From Trichopria drosophilae (lineage: Eukaryota; Arthropoda; Insecta; Hymenoptera; Diapriidae): a stretch of 64,000 bases of DNA. The notes below the pieces were generated by a model. That model was given only the letters and a program-made list of their open reading frames with translations. It ran no database searches and was not told the origin of the DNA. A program made the translations under genes and the position numbers. The stretch lies in the NCBI GenBank assembly GCA_030407085.1, contig CM059587.1, positions 26,447,001-26,511,000 on the forward strand, given 5' to 3'. Shown here one piece after another: positions 21,551 through 35,100 of the stretch (position 1 is the first letter of the stretch; each line of letters starts with the position of its first letter).

Positions 21551-22795
21551 ACATATTATCAGACATATTACTAGATACATTATCCAATAATTTTCCAAAA
21601 AGAATGCTGAGAAATCTCATTCGAATGATCGAAAAATCAGACATTGAGACACATTAGTTAAACAATAAAAGTTGCTCGTTGTTTACTTGGCTTCAGAGGT
21701 GCTTAATAAAGTAATACATAATAAAACAATGGAAAATTAAATGATAAACTCTTCTACTATGAAGGTATTGTCGTAATGGGGTAACGATCAGTGAAATAAG
21801 TATCACTTACTATTTTTTGTTTCCGGTTGCATCAAATGCTGTATAATGGGCTGCTCTAATTATTTAGTCATTAAATTCAACCATCATTAGAACTGACAAT
21901 TCAGTATAAGAAAGCCTAACTAATTAGATATAATAATAAAGTAATAAACCATTTTTCTGGCGTATACATTTAACCATTTTTTTTATATCCAGGTCATAGC
22001 GTTTTGCGTTTCATCTGTTGTTAGGGTGACTCTATTATCGCCTAGCGGGCCTAGAGTCCCTCTAGTGAGAATTAAGATAAGAGCCCTAGTCACCATTTTC
22101 TAATTATGTTAGCAGTAGTGAGACGTATTTACGTGACCTGACAAATATTTATCAGCATGTTTAGAACATGGCGTCCCGAGGTAGGTACGTTCTTGTCTTA
22201 GCTCTTCTTACAATTAGAGGGAGAAACTGCATTTTGTGACACTTTTTTTTTTAATTCAGGCATTTTAGGAAGACTGCAATTTTATTAGTCCACTGTCATT
22301 AGTAATCAATATGTGGTCTCATTTGAGCATAACTGATCGCCTTTAGAAGCAGCACGCATTATACTGCACTATAGTTATAACTGCTCTTTTAAAGCAGTTT
22401 CAATTGACTTAAGACATTTTTTAAGAAGGCGATGAGTTTCGTTAAGAAATTACTAGATATGCCGATGTTTTATTTTTCAGGTACTTTCCAGGATAACGAA
22501 ATTTATCATTATTTCTATTTTGTCTTAAATACTCCAAGAAATTAAGTAAATACTTTCGTACGATAATAACAACTATAATGTAAATAAATTGCGATGAATA
22601 ATCGTAACAATATTCAGAATATTTACATTTACCTTTATAACATTCTAATTACTGAATGAAATAAGGAAACTGATTCATTTTCGAAAAGTATATGTCCTAC
22701 AATACATGACGTCGCATTTAGAAGCAATTTTCAGTAAATGTATTTACAATGAAGAGGTAAGTATAAGCAATGCAAGAAAATTATAAATTTACAAG

Positions 22796-22801
22796 TTTAT
22801 T
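22796..22801 (-). terminator. Polyadenylation signal of the PAN gene
   Basis: AATAAA on the minus strand, about 28 bp past the stop codon. Confidence 0.65.
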
Positions 22802-22828
22802 CGTAATGAGACAATAAATTGTTTCTAG

Positions 22829-23180
22829 TTAACCAGTTGTGTTTGTCGTTACTGTTCTGTTTCCAACAGTTGTTACTTCTGGCCTTTTCGTAGTGGTGGT
22901 AGAAGTCACATTTACACTGTTTTTATAAATAGTTTCTTTTCTTACACTAGATAACGTCGTTGAATCCGTTACGTTTGGTGGGGGTTTACTATGAAGATAA
23001 ACTACAGGCCAGTGTCTCGAATAGTGATCGTTTCTAGCACGTTCATCAAAAGATCTGTGAGTTTGGCTTCTTCGATAACCATTATCTGGTGGTTGGTAAG
23101 TTGGTATTCTGCTATGCGTGTATGGAGTGTATTTATCGTTACATGGCCTCCATTGGGATTCTTCTAGTCCAACGTAACAC
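22829..23180 (-). CDS. PAN gene exon 11 (last coding exon)
   Basis: 352 bp. Begins CYVGLEESQWRPCNDKY, closing the Cys module, then a Pro/Tyr/Arg-rich stretch and a Thr-rich tail (TSTTTTKRPEVTT) that may be O-glycosylated. Stop TAA at 22831-22829. Confidence 0.85.
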
Positions 23181-26100
23181 CTGAAAAATAATAAGTATAA
23201 TTTGAACTGCATTGTATAAATGGTTGAATAAAGCATTTAGTGTTTTGTGAAATGTATTATTAGAGTTCTAATTCATATTAATCATATAAGAATACAACTA
23301 GTTTTGAAGAAATATAATTTAATCCAATTGTTTTTTTATGATTGGTACGAATGATTCTTCCATTACCACGGATATTCTGTTCGTTGCGAAAATCCACACT
23401 GATGGCTGGGTTCACAACAATATTCGAAGCTTCCGGGTTCCGAGTCCTCAGTCTCGCAGGACCAAAATCCAAGAACTGGATTTCGTTCGCATTTTGTTCC
23501 ACGCTTACAAGGAATTCCACTAACGGTGTAACGTCCATACACAGATCCATCGCCAGCTATAGGATGGAAAATTATTTTTATGGCAGGTCATACCATTCCA
23601 TAAATGATGTAGTAAAACTATTGGAAATTAAAGTAGGTTCGCTGCATTCCATTAGACAGAAAGTCATATAGCAGTAAAAAGCGAGGTTAGTTAAAATAAA
23701 AAATATGTTTAATTGTAGATAATATTTATTAAATGTCTATATACAATTTCAGTGTTGTTAAATTTAATATTCCACACATAACTGTATTATAATGACTTGT
23801 TGTGTTTACAAGATGTCGCTGTTTGTGTCACGGATTATGGCTTGAAAGGTAAGTACTTTCATTTGGATGATTTGTTATTCTATGTACAGATCAGTGCAAA
23901 TGATAGGATGTGCATCAATTTTAAGGAATTCGAATCGTGAGTTTAGCAAACTGGCGGATATTTTGGAAGATGCTACTTTCTTTTCTCAGTAAGACCATGC
24001 AAACATTTTTCTAACACTGATCAAACTTGATAATAATATTGTATGGTAAATGGTTTGAATGAAAATGGCACTTAAGGAAATAAAGTATCGAAGTGCTCAA
24101 AAATCTTAATACGTTATTTTCATATTATAATTATCAAAGCTATGGCATATTTCTGGTATAGAATTCATACGTATCACTTTAATATTATAGCATTACAACC
24201 AATAGAATACTTGTATCTGACCATGAATACATAATCCAGAATTATGTTTCTGCATTTCAATTTGAGAATCTCTACCCATTGGATGTTATCCAAATAGAAA
24301 AAAAGAATTGTTCCTAAGAATTAAGGCTTTCAGTTTTTTCTTATAATATAAATTTAGGATGTTTACTTAGCTAAGAAGAATGTGAGTTGAATGTAACCAT
24401 CGTTGGTTCATACAAGAGTGCTTTCTAACGAAAGTTATTCGTCTTTATACATTTTATAACTTACGACGTGGCGTAGGATATCGATCGCGACATCCTGGAG
24501 GTAGATACTTCGGGAATTTGTTGTCAGTGGTATCACAGTCTAATTTATATGGTGGTCCTTTATCATCCTGGGAATCGTAGTAAATATATCCTCCATGATT
24601 AAAAGGTAATTGTACAGGCCTGTTGAACATTGGACTTGTCTGATCGTCATTTCCTGGATCGGATAAATGGTAGCCGTGCACTCCGCCAGGAAGTGAACAT
24701 TGAGGATCTAATTCATTCCATGAATACAGTACATGATTATCATCGTATATATAATCGACTCCAGGCCTTAGGTCTCTGCTGGAAACGTCACTGATCAAAC
24801 AATTGTCGATGGAGTCATCCCCGTCAAATCTGCGAATCACACATTTGTTAATATCATGAACAACAAAATGAAATTCTATTGCTGTAAATTTATGATTTAA
24901 TACTTGTAGCTGTAAGACATGCAGGGAGTATGATCATGGATACGGATGTTTGAACATTTCGCCCGACATTCTAGTTCGGATTTGGTATGACTAGAAGTAG
25001 TGACGACGAAAGGCGACAGCTTACATGGTCGTCTCTGAGCTGCGTAACATGCTAAAATATAAAAACATACGTTGAATATAATTATATTCCGAGAATTAAC
25101 AAATAAAATCGTTGTTTTCATTACTTGACTCGTCATCTCCCCTATTGTAATAACTATCAGGACGCGGGTTGTCCTTCGTCGGAATAAACATGGGAAGAGG
25201 ATAAGCTTCGCAACCTCGTTCGAAACTTCCTCTTTCGTAAATTTCCGCTCCGTCCATATCCACCAAACCACTATCGTCAATATTTAATGAAGGCCAATCG
25301 CTGAGGTCACAATTCGCCGAATGACCTTCAGCGGTTTTAGATCCAAATCTGAAACAAAAAATGTTTGGAGCTCTTCAAAACCTGTACAGTTGTTTGCGTC
25401 ATTATTAACCCATTAACGCCGGAAATTAACTTTTTGCCACTTCAACTTCAATTATGAACCCTTTGGGGAAATAGCAAACAAGAAAAATTGATTACAATTT
25501 TTGAATGAATGTACCAATATTTTTTCAGTTTAATGAAATAAAAAATTTCTCAAATTATCGATTACAAAATGTTAGTATATTCATCAATGAATTTTAAGAA
25601 CATGTTGTTTTTAAACTTTTTTTTCAAAAAGCTCATAGATTTTTAGTTATAGATCGTCCGGAAATTATTCAATGAAATTTTCAAATTTTGAACACCATCT
25701 TGAGGTTATCGTAAAGTGGGCTATTAAAGCTAAAAACGTTTTCGGAAAAATCAAATATTCTCTTGAGTTTTCTTCACAATTCCCAATATTCTGATGGCTG
25801 TAAAAAAATTGATAAGAATAAATATTTCTTAACTATGATTTGACTATTTGTTTCAAATTTGGCATCATATTGAAATTCCTGTCGGCTGAAACTCAAATTT
25901 GATATCAGAATCTTGAAAAGAGATTACAATAATTCCTCGCGTTAATGGGTTAAAATATAGTTTGAAAAGTATAAAACTGCGAATAATTGTGCACTATTCT
26001 TATAAAAGATAAATAGATTTATTCGATCTAATTTAGAAAAAGAAAAGAGTCAATTTTATGTTTTTATGGCTTACCTGAATGTGAAACTTCTGCATGTAAA

Positions 26101-29100
26101 TTCTGTAGATGAAATGCATATGGATTGGCAATCACTAAAGTGTCCGACGAGTACTGTTTGTCGAATAACTTCTGGTGGCATGCCAAACCCACTTTTTACT
26201 CGCCAAAAACAATCTGAAATTGTAAAAATGGTTTTGTAAAAAGTCCTCACCGTGTCTTACATTTTTTAGAGGTTTAGTGAGATAGTGAGAATATGGTGAA
26301 ATGAAGTGTAATAAAGAAAAAGATCTTCGATCGAGCAATTGTGTTTAATACAGTTGTAGGTCAAATGAGATAAGTCGATAATTTATTGGCGACACTATAA
26401 TGCCTATATTTATGAATTCCAAAAGAAATTATTTATTTTATTACCATCTTTTGATCTTCTACTGTCTTTGCTTTCAGCACAAATTTTAGGATCTCCGATT
26501 TGTGCGTAAATATCGTAATTGCGATCGGGCTCCAAATCCGTGTAGAAATTTACATTTAGGTAAGCTGTGTCACTCAGCCAACAGTTGTCAGTAGGATCCA
26601 TCGGATCAACGTTATACCTGAGAACAATCATTACCGAATAATAAAAAGGCTGAACAACAAATTACTTTTGTTGCATTCCAAATACAAAATACAACATTTT
26701 GTAACAAAAACGTCATCATTTAAAAGAGAGAGGTATTTTTAAATTTACCTATAAGAAAATGTAAAGCACGGATGATCTCTTTCATCAAGACAACGTTTTT
26801 CACACTCTCCTAAATTAGGAACAAGGTAGGTTTTGCCCATGGTTTTTCTTCCCAATTTGAATCCGACTGCTGATCTTACAGAACACTTACTAAGATTCCC
26901 TAAATCGCCATGTGCGTATTCATTGTGGTGAGTTTTGTGTTCCATTCCATAACCATACTCTTTCCCGTAGGTACCATGATAAAAATTATCTCTATCTCCT
27001 GGAATACGTTGATATAGCCCGGCACCGTTAAAATATTTATTATCTCGTCCATAATATTCGTTGTAAATTTTACGGCGCCTCCAATAGTCATCAGGATCAA
27101 CACGACGATTGGGTTCGTAGGGTCCTAGATCATTAGATCCTACAAGAACATAAACAAACAGAATGTTCATATGCTGTACTCATATTTTGAATATAACATA
27201 ATTATTGGAAATAATATATATAAAAATACTGCATACGAAAAATTTTGACTAATTAATTGTTCAAAATAAATACTAAAAAAATTCTTATTAGCTTACTAAT
27301 TTATTAATTAGCCTGAACCACTCCTGTTTCCGTTTTACTTGTATATCAAACTTTCACTTTTCATGTGCCACCGTTTACCCATTGTACCCCACATTTCATG
27401 CCGTCTTATTGCTGTCTATGTTTGCCAGACTTCCGTTTTCTTCACGCTTGCCCTCCTTTTCAACGTCTTCACATTAAAATCAGATTTCCCCTATTTATAT
27501 TCAATTTTCTTCCTCTTATTTTTCTAGTGTTTATTTCTTCTTCAATGAACGTGACCCTTCCTTTTGAAGCTTGTTATAATATATATTTACAAAATACGTA
27601 ACGCCAAATCACAGTTTACATCATTTCCGACATTTCAAGATGAGACTAAATTTCTACTTCCTTTTATACAACGTAATTATCAGATTATCATATTCATTGT
27701 TACAACTGTTATGAAAAGTCTGAAAGAAGGAAAACGAAATGCTCGTGAATACATATTGTATTCCTCCTGTCTTTTTATTTTTTCGCTAATAACGATTTTC
27801 AATAAAAAGTTACTTGTGGATTATTTATTTTCATATTGGCAATGTGAACCTGATCTTTGAAGTGAAGTTTACTTTGAATGAGAGTTTGTAATGCATTAAA
27901 TTCGTTGTTTAATCTGCTTCCGCAGATTCGATATTTTGTTATTTTTTAAATCTAACCTTACAGTATTTTGAATATACATGTACAGTTATTTTTCTATATT
28001 TTACATTTAACCACAAATAAACTTATACTTCGTACAAAATTTCCATTGTAAAGTTCCAGAAATATCAAGTGGTAAGCGATCAACTTCAGGTGGCCTCAAA
28101 ATGTCTCATACCGGTCGACTGGGGATTACGAAACCTTTGGAAAATGGAAATTGGAAAGAGCAACTCAACGGGATAATACTATTGCAATAGATTGTCTTTT
28201 GAACTCTATAGCCCTTAATTTAAAGCATATATTTTTCTTTACATGAAAAAACAGTCGAAACTGGACTCTAGAGGGTTTTGGGGGTCGTTGATCACGAATG
28301 TGGCCTCAAACGCTAAAAAAGATTGATCCCAAATGGCCGGACCAAATTCGTAAAAGTTAATTCAACCAGCTGATAATGGGTACAAGGGGGTTTTGAAGGG
28401 GTTTCTAAAGTCCTCAGTTATATATTTCCATATTTCCGAAAATTCTCAATCAATTCTTGACGAATTTCTCTGGTATTGTGTATAAGGTTAAAATTGATGT
28501 TGAAGTGCCCAAGACCATTTTAAATTTCGATTTTTCATCCCTTTAAAATTGCCCGTCGGTAGATTTGCAACGATCACGATGACAAATCCAATATGGTGGT
28601 TAATTTTTTTAAAATAGTACTTTATCAAGCTGAAACTGTCTATTTACAGGATTTACGAATCACGATTTATCTTTAGAAAAGTGAAACCGCCTAGCCCCAT
28701 CTTAAAAATAGTAGATTAATAAATATCGTCAGAAGTTGTATTTATTTACATAATGCTGAAACAATCGAACTATAGAAGTTTGGACACCCGAATGGTTATT
28801 GACGACCTGCAAATCCCTTAACAATTAATTTTTCGCGAAAAAGTGATAATTTTTAGTCTCTGAATATTTATATCAATCAAATTATTATAAATATTCATTC
28901 ATTGAATATCATTTGGTATTCTGTTACAGGACAAAAAAAAACAAAAAAGTGATTTAAAATTGTCTTATAAACTGAAAAACTGTGAAAAGATGTGGTATAG
29001 ATTTAATAGCATTACATTACAAAAAAATAAATTTCCAAACATACATTTCTTGTGGTAAAATGGTCATATCTTATAATAAAAGTCTCAGACAGGTGTTTAA

Positions 29101-32100
29101 ATTTTCAACGCATTTATTTAAAATAAAATTAATTTCTTTATACTCATTGATTTTGAAATTCAAGACATAGATTTTTTATTTTTGCATTCAGAGAAAGCTA
29201 AATTATGCGCAACCATCCTACAGCTCCTCGAGTGATTCGTGCAAAAAAGATAAAAAGTAGCTATTCTATATTTATGATTTAATATAGTACTGGAGGCCGA
29301 GATTAAATTGAGCAGTTTACGTTAATTCATTCTAAAGTTAGAAGTAAAGGAACTTTGTACGTTATTCCATTTCACAGTTTCGGAGCTGTGAACGCTAAGT
29401 TTTCATGCAGTTACAACTTTTTAATAGCAGTACTCTAAAGCATATGGAACAATAATTATTACATTAAAATTTAGGCCTGTTAATATTTCATTTTGACATT
29501 TACCATTTATTAAACAATAACATTCAGCATTTTGTGCATATATGTAGCAATGGTGAGGAACCAAATGCTGTTTTCAAATGCGCCAGTTTAGTGTATTTTA
29601 GGCTAATAGGGGAAGTTTTTAAGGAATCAGATATACCAGTGTGCTTTTTTTCTAAACAGGTAAATAAAAAGTACTAACATGGAATGACGAATATTATCTA
29701 TTCCTTCAAAATAACTCTAATAATTAATTGGAAGGTAAAATATATACAAAATGGAGATTGGTCTAACTTTTTTATTAAAACCGTAAATGTATTACATATT
29801 ATCATTGATCATAATTAAACAAAACACCAGGGGTCAGAGTAATAACGAATTACAAGTTTTCATTAAGAAAATATAATAAATCGAATATTACTCCTATTGT
29901 CATTAATAATTATATTTGGTGCATTAATGGGTAATATATAATTGTTTTTATATTTTCTGTATAACAAAAATTATTGTTGTTTGGGATGCCAATTCAATAG
30001 TATAATACGTGTATTATCACAAAAATTCTTACCACACATGAGGAATTTCGTTCTTTTTCTGTTTTAAGTAAAGGACATTTTAATTACTACTATTGCTACT
30101 AGTGGGATTTCATTTTCTAAACATAACATTTTCTTATTCTAATAAGTAAATATTTTTACTAATACACATAAAGGTTTCCATATATCATAGAAACTTTTAT
30201 GTCTCAAGTGCGAAAAATATTGACAAACGTTTTCTCTTTTGATGACAACTAAATTGAATTCGTTTGATTGAAATTGAATAATAATTTAAAACTAATTCAA
30301 TATTCTCTTGTATTCCTGCAGGTACTAGTTATACTTATTCGACCAGACGCAGTAACTAATGAAATCTCTTCACATTTAAATATGTAGGAATATTTTAATT
30401 GAGAAGATTAATGAAATTAGATAAAACAATGCGGATTATGCCTCACCAAGGACAAATCTAGTATACTTTGCATACGAAACACTAATAAGTCTAAAAAATG
30501 TTGGTTTCCGTTATAAAAAGTGTTCGTTTTAGTAAGATATAAATGGCTTAAAAAATATATATCAGAATAAAGGATAATCCTACTAGAATAAACTACCTTT
30601 GTGATAATTGCACATTTTGATCCGTTAGATGCATAGCATGATTAAGTTAACCTGGCTTATTCTATGAATTATAATAATGGCGTATTAAATACGAAAATAA
30701 TTTAAAAATCGATTGCATACCAATTGTATGATTCGTGTTTTATACACGTAGTTGAAAACAATTTTAGAATAAATCACAACGGTAATAAAGATTTGTAATG
30801 TCGACGAGATATGTTTTGCAGCTATTCTATTTTAATAGTAACTTTAATTTAAATAAATAACCTAATATATCGTAGTCAATCTACATTAAATGCATACTAA
30901 TTTTATTTAAATACACATTCAGCGCATGTCACAATAATGGTATAATCGCTTTATTGTAATATCATGCTCTTGGAGGGTATATTTTCAGTGTTTATGGAAA
31001 TGCGTAGATATAACTCACTGTCTTTATAGATAACATCGGTTAAGACATTTCAATAAATATTGTCAAAAACGTCGCCAGGCTGTAACAAAAAAAGTTGTAC
31101 ACACGCAATTAACATTACTATAAAAACGGAAAGCCTTTTGTTAAGGTTAATGCCAGATTATAACCATCTTTAAACAAATTTGAGTAAACAAAGTATCATT
31201 TTTTTGGAGTTCAACGTTTACTTTCAGTAATACAGAAACCTTAAGAAAAGGTCATAGTTTAATTTTATAGAGTTAATAGTATATCTTCCAAGAACCGTAT
31301 TATTAATTAAAATTTTAATATATTAATTCAAATACAATATAAAATAAAAGTTAGTATGTGAATAAAATATGCAATATTAGTACTAAACTATCCAGCGATA
31401 GAACACTTGTGGAACAGATTAGTTATGGCGATAGTCGTAGAGAACAGATATATAGTACCCATAATATTATGGTTATCCCGACTATACATACATGTGATCG
31501 CTGTAACTACACTGTTCTCTCAGTGAAGATATAGGTTATTACCAAAACTGAATTAAGATAGCAACCATCTTATGACATGCTTATGTGGTGAAGTTAATGA
31601 TAATATGCTAAAATAATCCGCAAACATCATGCATATGCAATAGCTTTGAAATTTATTAAAATAGCAAGACTAACACTAGTTGATTCTAAGCGTTAGTAAT
31701 ACACTTGTGATGATCTTTGCGAGGTTGAGAGCAATGGACAAATCTGCGTATGTTAACGTTATGTGTTCATCATTTAGCTTATATGTAACTTTACTTCTAA
31801 ATATTTAAATCATTTTAAATATTTAAGTCAATTAATTTCTCTTTATTAGTTATTCACCTGCAAGTCTAACAAAATATTTTAGATAGTTTTACATTAGAGT
31901 TTAGTTAAGTTATACACTCGACTTAATGATTATTAAGTGACAAAAAATATCTCTACTCTCGAAAATAAACTAGTTATAAATACTGGATTGATGTACGAGA
32001 AATCGTAATTTTTTAAGGTTTCATTTACCAAAAAATTTTTTGAAAAATGAATTCATGAAACATTTAGGCTACTGTGTTCGAAAGTTATAAAAAAACGCGA

Positions 32101-35100
32101 ATTAATCCATACTCTTAATTTTAGAAAGGTTAATTTATATAATAGATCGAAGGCTGATGCGATCGAATCTTAATGAGGGTGGATTAATTTTTCAAAATGG
32201 TTGTTGATGTTAATATATGATTGCATTTACGTTAATGTTAATGTTACAATCATAGAAAAAGCTTAGAGGTAATGTATAATGATAATGAACAATTAAAGGT
32301 TATCAAGATATATGTATAATATGAATTTATGTTCTTATGAGTTTTGTTAAGTTGTTATATTGTGCACTTTGATTGAACCCAAATGGGTTAGTGTATCTAC
32401 TATTACACTCAAAGTAAGTAGATGCTACTGCTCCGGGAAGTAACAGCTACCGCACGAATTTTTACGAATTTGAAATCGTTAAAATAAAATTTGTACGATC
32501 AGATACAATTTTATTACACCTTTGAGAATAGTTATTCATAATTTCTAGACGATTTAGTTCTTAGTAATTAATTTTAATGGTCTGTAAACGTTGTTAAAAG
32601 TGAAAAAACTAATATTTTCTCATTCTATGGCTTCTGTATAGAATACGATGAGATACGCCAAAAATGCACTGAACCTTTTTTGTAGAGCACGAAATTTCCT
32701 ACAAAAAAGTCTGTGGGAGACCTAGACTAACAATAAAAGTAATAGTTTAAACACGAGTAACCATGGAATATGCATCACATTTTACAGAAATTCTAAAATA
32801 TTCATAGATAACTTGTAAGACAAAATTCCAGCGTTATTCGTGGCAAACTTTACACTAGGACCCTCGCTGACTTTTTTGTAGGAAATTTCGTGCTCTACAA
32901 AAAAGGTTTATTATGTGCACCGTATTCGATACGGAAGTCATAGAATGAAAAAAATATTAATTTTTTCACTTTTAACAACGTTTACAGACCATTAAAATTA
33001 ATTATTAATAACTAAATCGTCTAGAAATTGTGAATAACTATTCTCGAAGGTGTAATAAAATTGTATCTGATCATACAAATTTTCTTTTTAACGATTTCGA
33101 ATTTGAACCGCTATTTCAAATCCATCAGAATCTGTGCGGTAAATACTACTTAAATAATACTAGATTGACTCACAGGTGTCATGTTTATATTAAGGGAGCG
33201 GATGCCAGCTTCTTCTAATATTTAACGTTACATGGTTGTCATTAGTTGCATAGTTCTTTTATTTTCAGAAAATTGCTGAAGTATTACATTTCTATTGTAA
33301 TCATTTTTATTCTTTCTCTTTTTTAGATACAGATGTGGTTGCTCAACTTGTTCGGACAATGTTGTTAATCAAATGCCATTAAATTTTATATAACGCTATA
33401 TTGATTATTCTAAGAAAGTTTTTGCCTGTAACTAAGGGTATACTCAGAATGCCATGGTATTACAAAACCTGAATTATTATTCGCGAACTGGCAGAATTGC
33501 TAATAAGTAAAAACACAACAATTTATCGAGAAACTATAAAAGAATATTTATCAAACCGGTATTTATTAAAAACTGAAAAACTGACTATCGACCCTGTCTA
33601 TAAATCGAAAACCTACTTCGAACATAATTTTTCTGCGTTTATCTATAAAATTGACTACAAATATCGTGTACATTCTATAGGCACCTTTGAGGAGTACTCC
33701 CATTCAGGTGTGCAATGGCGTAGGGAAAACCCAACGAAGTGGGAAAAAACCTACGCCGGGTACCGCAGTTGTTGAAACATCGATACTGACGGTAACAATG
33801 ATATACCCAACCTAAAATTTTATTGACCTTTTAACTTTCCCCATTTGACAATACGCACAATAGTGTAATGACGTCCGTGGTTAATTCTTGTATGTATCAT
33901 TTTATTGTGTTCGGCTAAATGCCGTAAACAAAATGTTCTGTTCCGACCTGGGCATATATTAGTGTATTGGAATACGTACTTACATGTACTCCTTACATTT
34001 TATCAATTTTTTAAAAATATATGTATATAAGTAGAGACTGTGCCATGCGAATATCTTCTGATATGCGTAATGAAAATTTCATGAGATAATTGTTCATAGC
34101 TATTGTAATAAAAGAAAATAATTGTAATCAAAAGTGTTTTAATCTCAAAATATTTAAAAATCCATAACCTGCGTAGATCGGACAGGAATTTGCAGGAATT
34201 CAAATTTTCTATGTGTATGAAAAACATTGCGGATAAAAATGGATTCATTTCTTCTAAAGTACGAATTCAAAACGTTTCAAAATAAATGCACTTAAATACT
34301 TTTTTATAAATTTTCAATTACGCGGTTATTTTACTTTAGTATAGAGCATTTTAGTTCAAGATATTTGCACTATCTGAAAAGTAATGTCTTCCCACAAAAT
34401 ATTTGGTTTTTAAATGTCAAAGTACACGGAAAAACGAGTTGGTTAGGAGAACCAACTGTGAAATAGTTGGATTTTGTTGGTTGAAAAATCCATTTAATTG
34501 ATTGGGAACCTTTCGTGTACCTTGAAAAAACACACATAATTTTATTTTTTTTTTAATTATATTGTTTAAAAATATTAATACTATTTATTTTTAATTTTTT
34601 ATTAGTCCTTCAGCCATATAATTTTACATTTTAGTATCAATTATTCTTTCTGTCAGTAATGTATTTTAAATGTGTCTTAAAATATATACACCTTGAAGGC
34701 CGTTTATAATTGTAATCTGGCTTTCCTAAATTCCCACAATGTTCAACCCTCCTAACCACCAGTTTTTCTTTTTTCCATGTGGAAATAATTGACTTTGGAC
34801 GAATATCTTCATCAGGGTCTACAGGAGGGTTAAACTTAAATTCGAAATAAAATTAAGTCTTACTCGATGTTTAATTGAAAATGTTACATTTTCAGACTTT
34901 CTTTCTTGCTAATTTTGTAACCTGTTTTATTTTAGGGATGAATAAGATCAGTTTCTAAAACAGCTTCTTTAAGCATCTTTTAGCTTCTTTTTGGCGTTTT
35001 GTATTGTTACATGTTTTAACTTCCAGATCTACAGAGAAGTTATTGCAATCACCTAGAAAATTGAAAGTGCTAATTTCATGATATCTTCATGTTTTGTAAC

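Larger units (their letters stand above)
14011..22795. other. Intergenic interval between the CAP and PAN genes
   Basis: Besides the MITEs, the repeat fragment and the weak 55-aa ORF, no coding evidence was found. It contains the CAP gene upstream region and the PAN gene 3' flank. A (TA)n microsatellite lies at about 21008-21032 and a cluster of AGTTCA-type motifs at 21120-21550. Confidence 0.55.

Noticed and set aside
23278..23671. Overlapping open frames on both strands over PAN exon 10
   Set aside because: Only the minus frame with the EYCCEPSHQCGF pattern splices in phase to both neighbours; the rest are shadows.
26900..27103. Alternative minus frame within PAN exon 4
   Set aside because: Shadow of the PAN frame; hydrophobic random text with no motif.
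27339..27601. Plus-strand T/C-rich ORFs in PAN intron 3
   Set aside because: Composition resembles antisense of a degraded LINE 5' region, but no motif could be identified on either strand.
34741..34845. CCTGATGAAGATATTCGTCC on the minus strand, resembling a hammerhead core
   Set aside because: GAAA is missing (CAAA instead), stem II is three weak pairs, and the AACCCTCC inverted flanks do not form a proper stem I.
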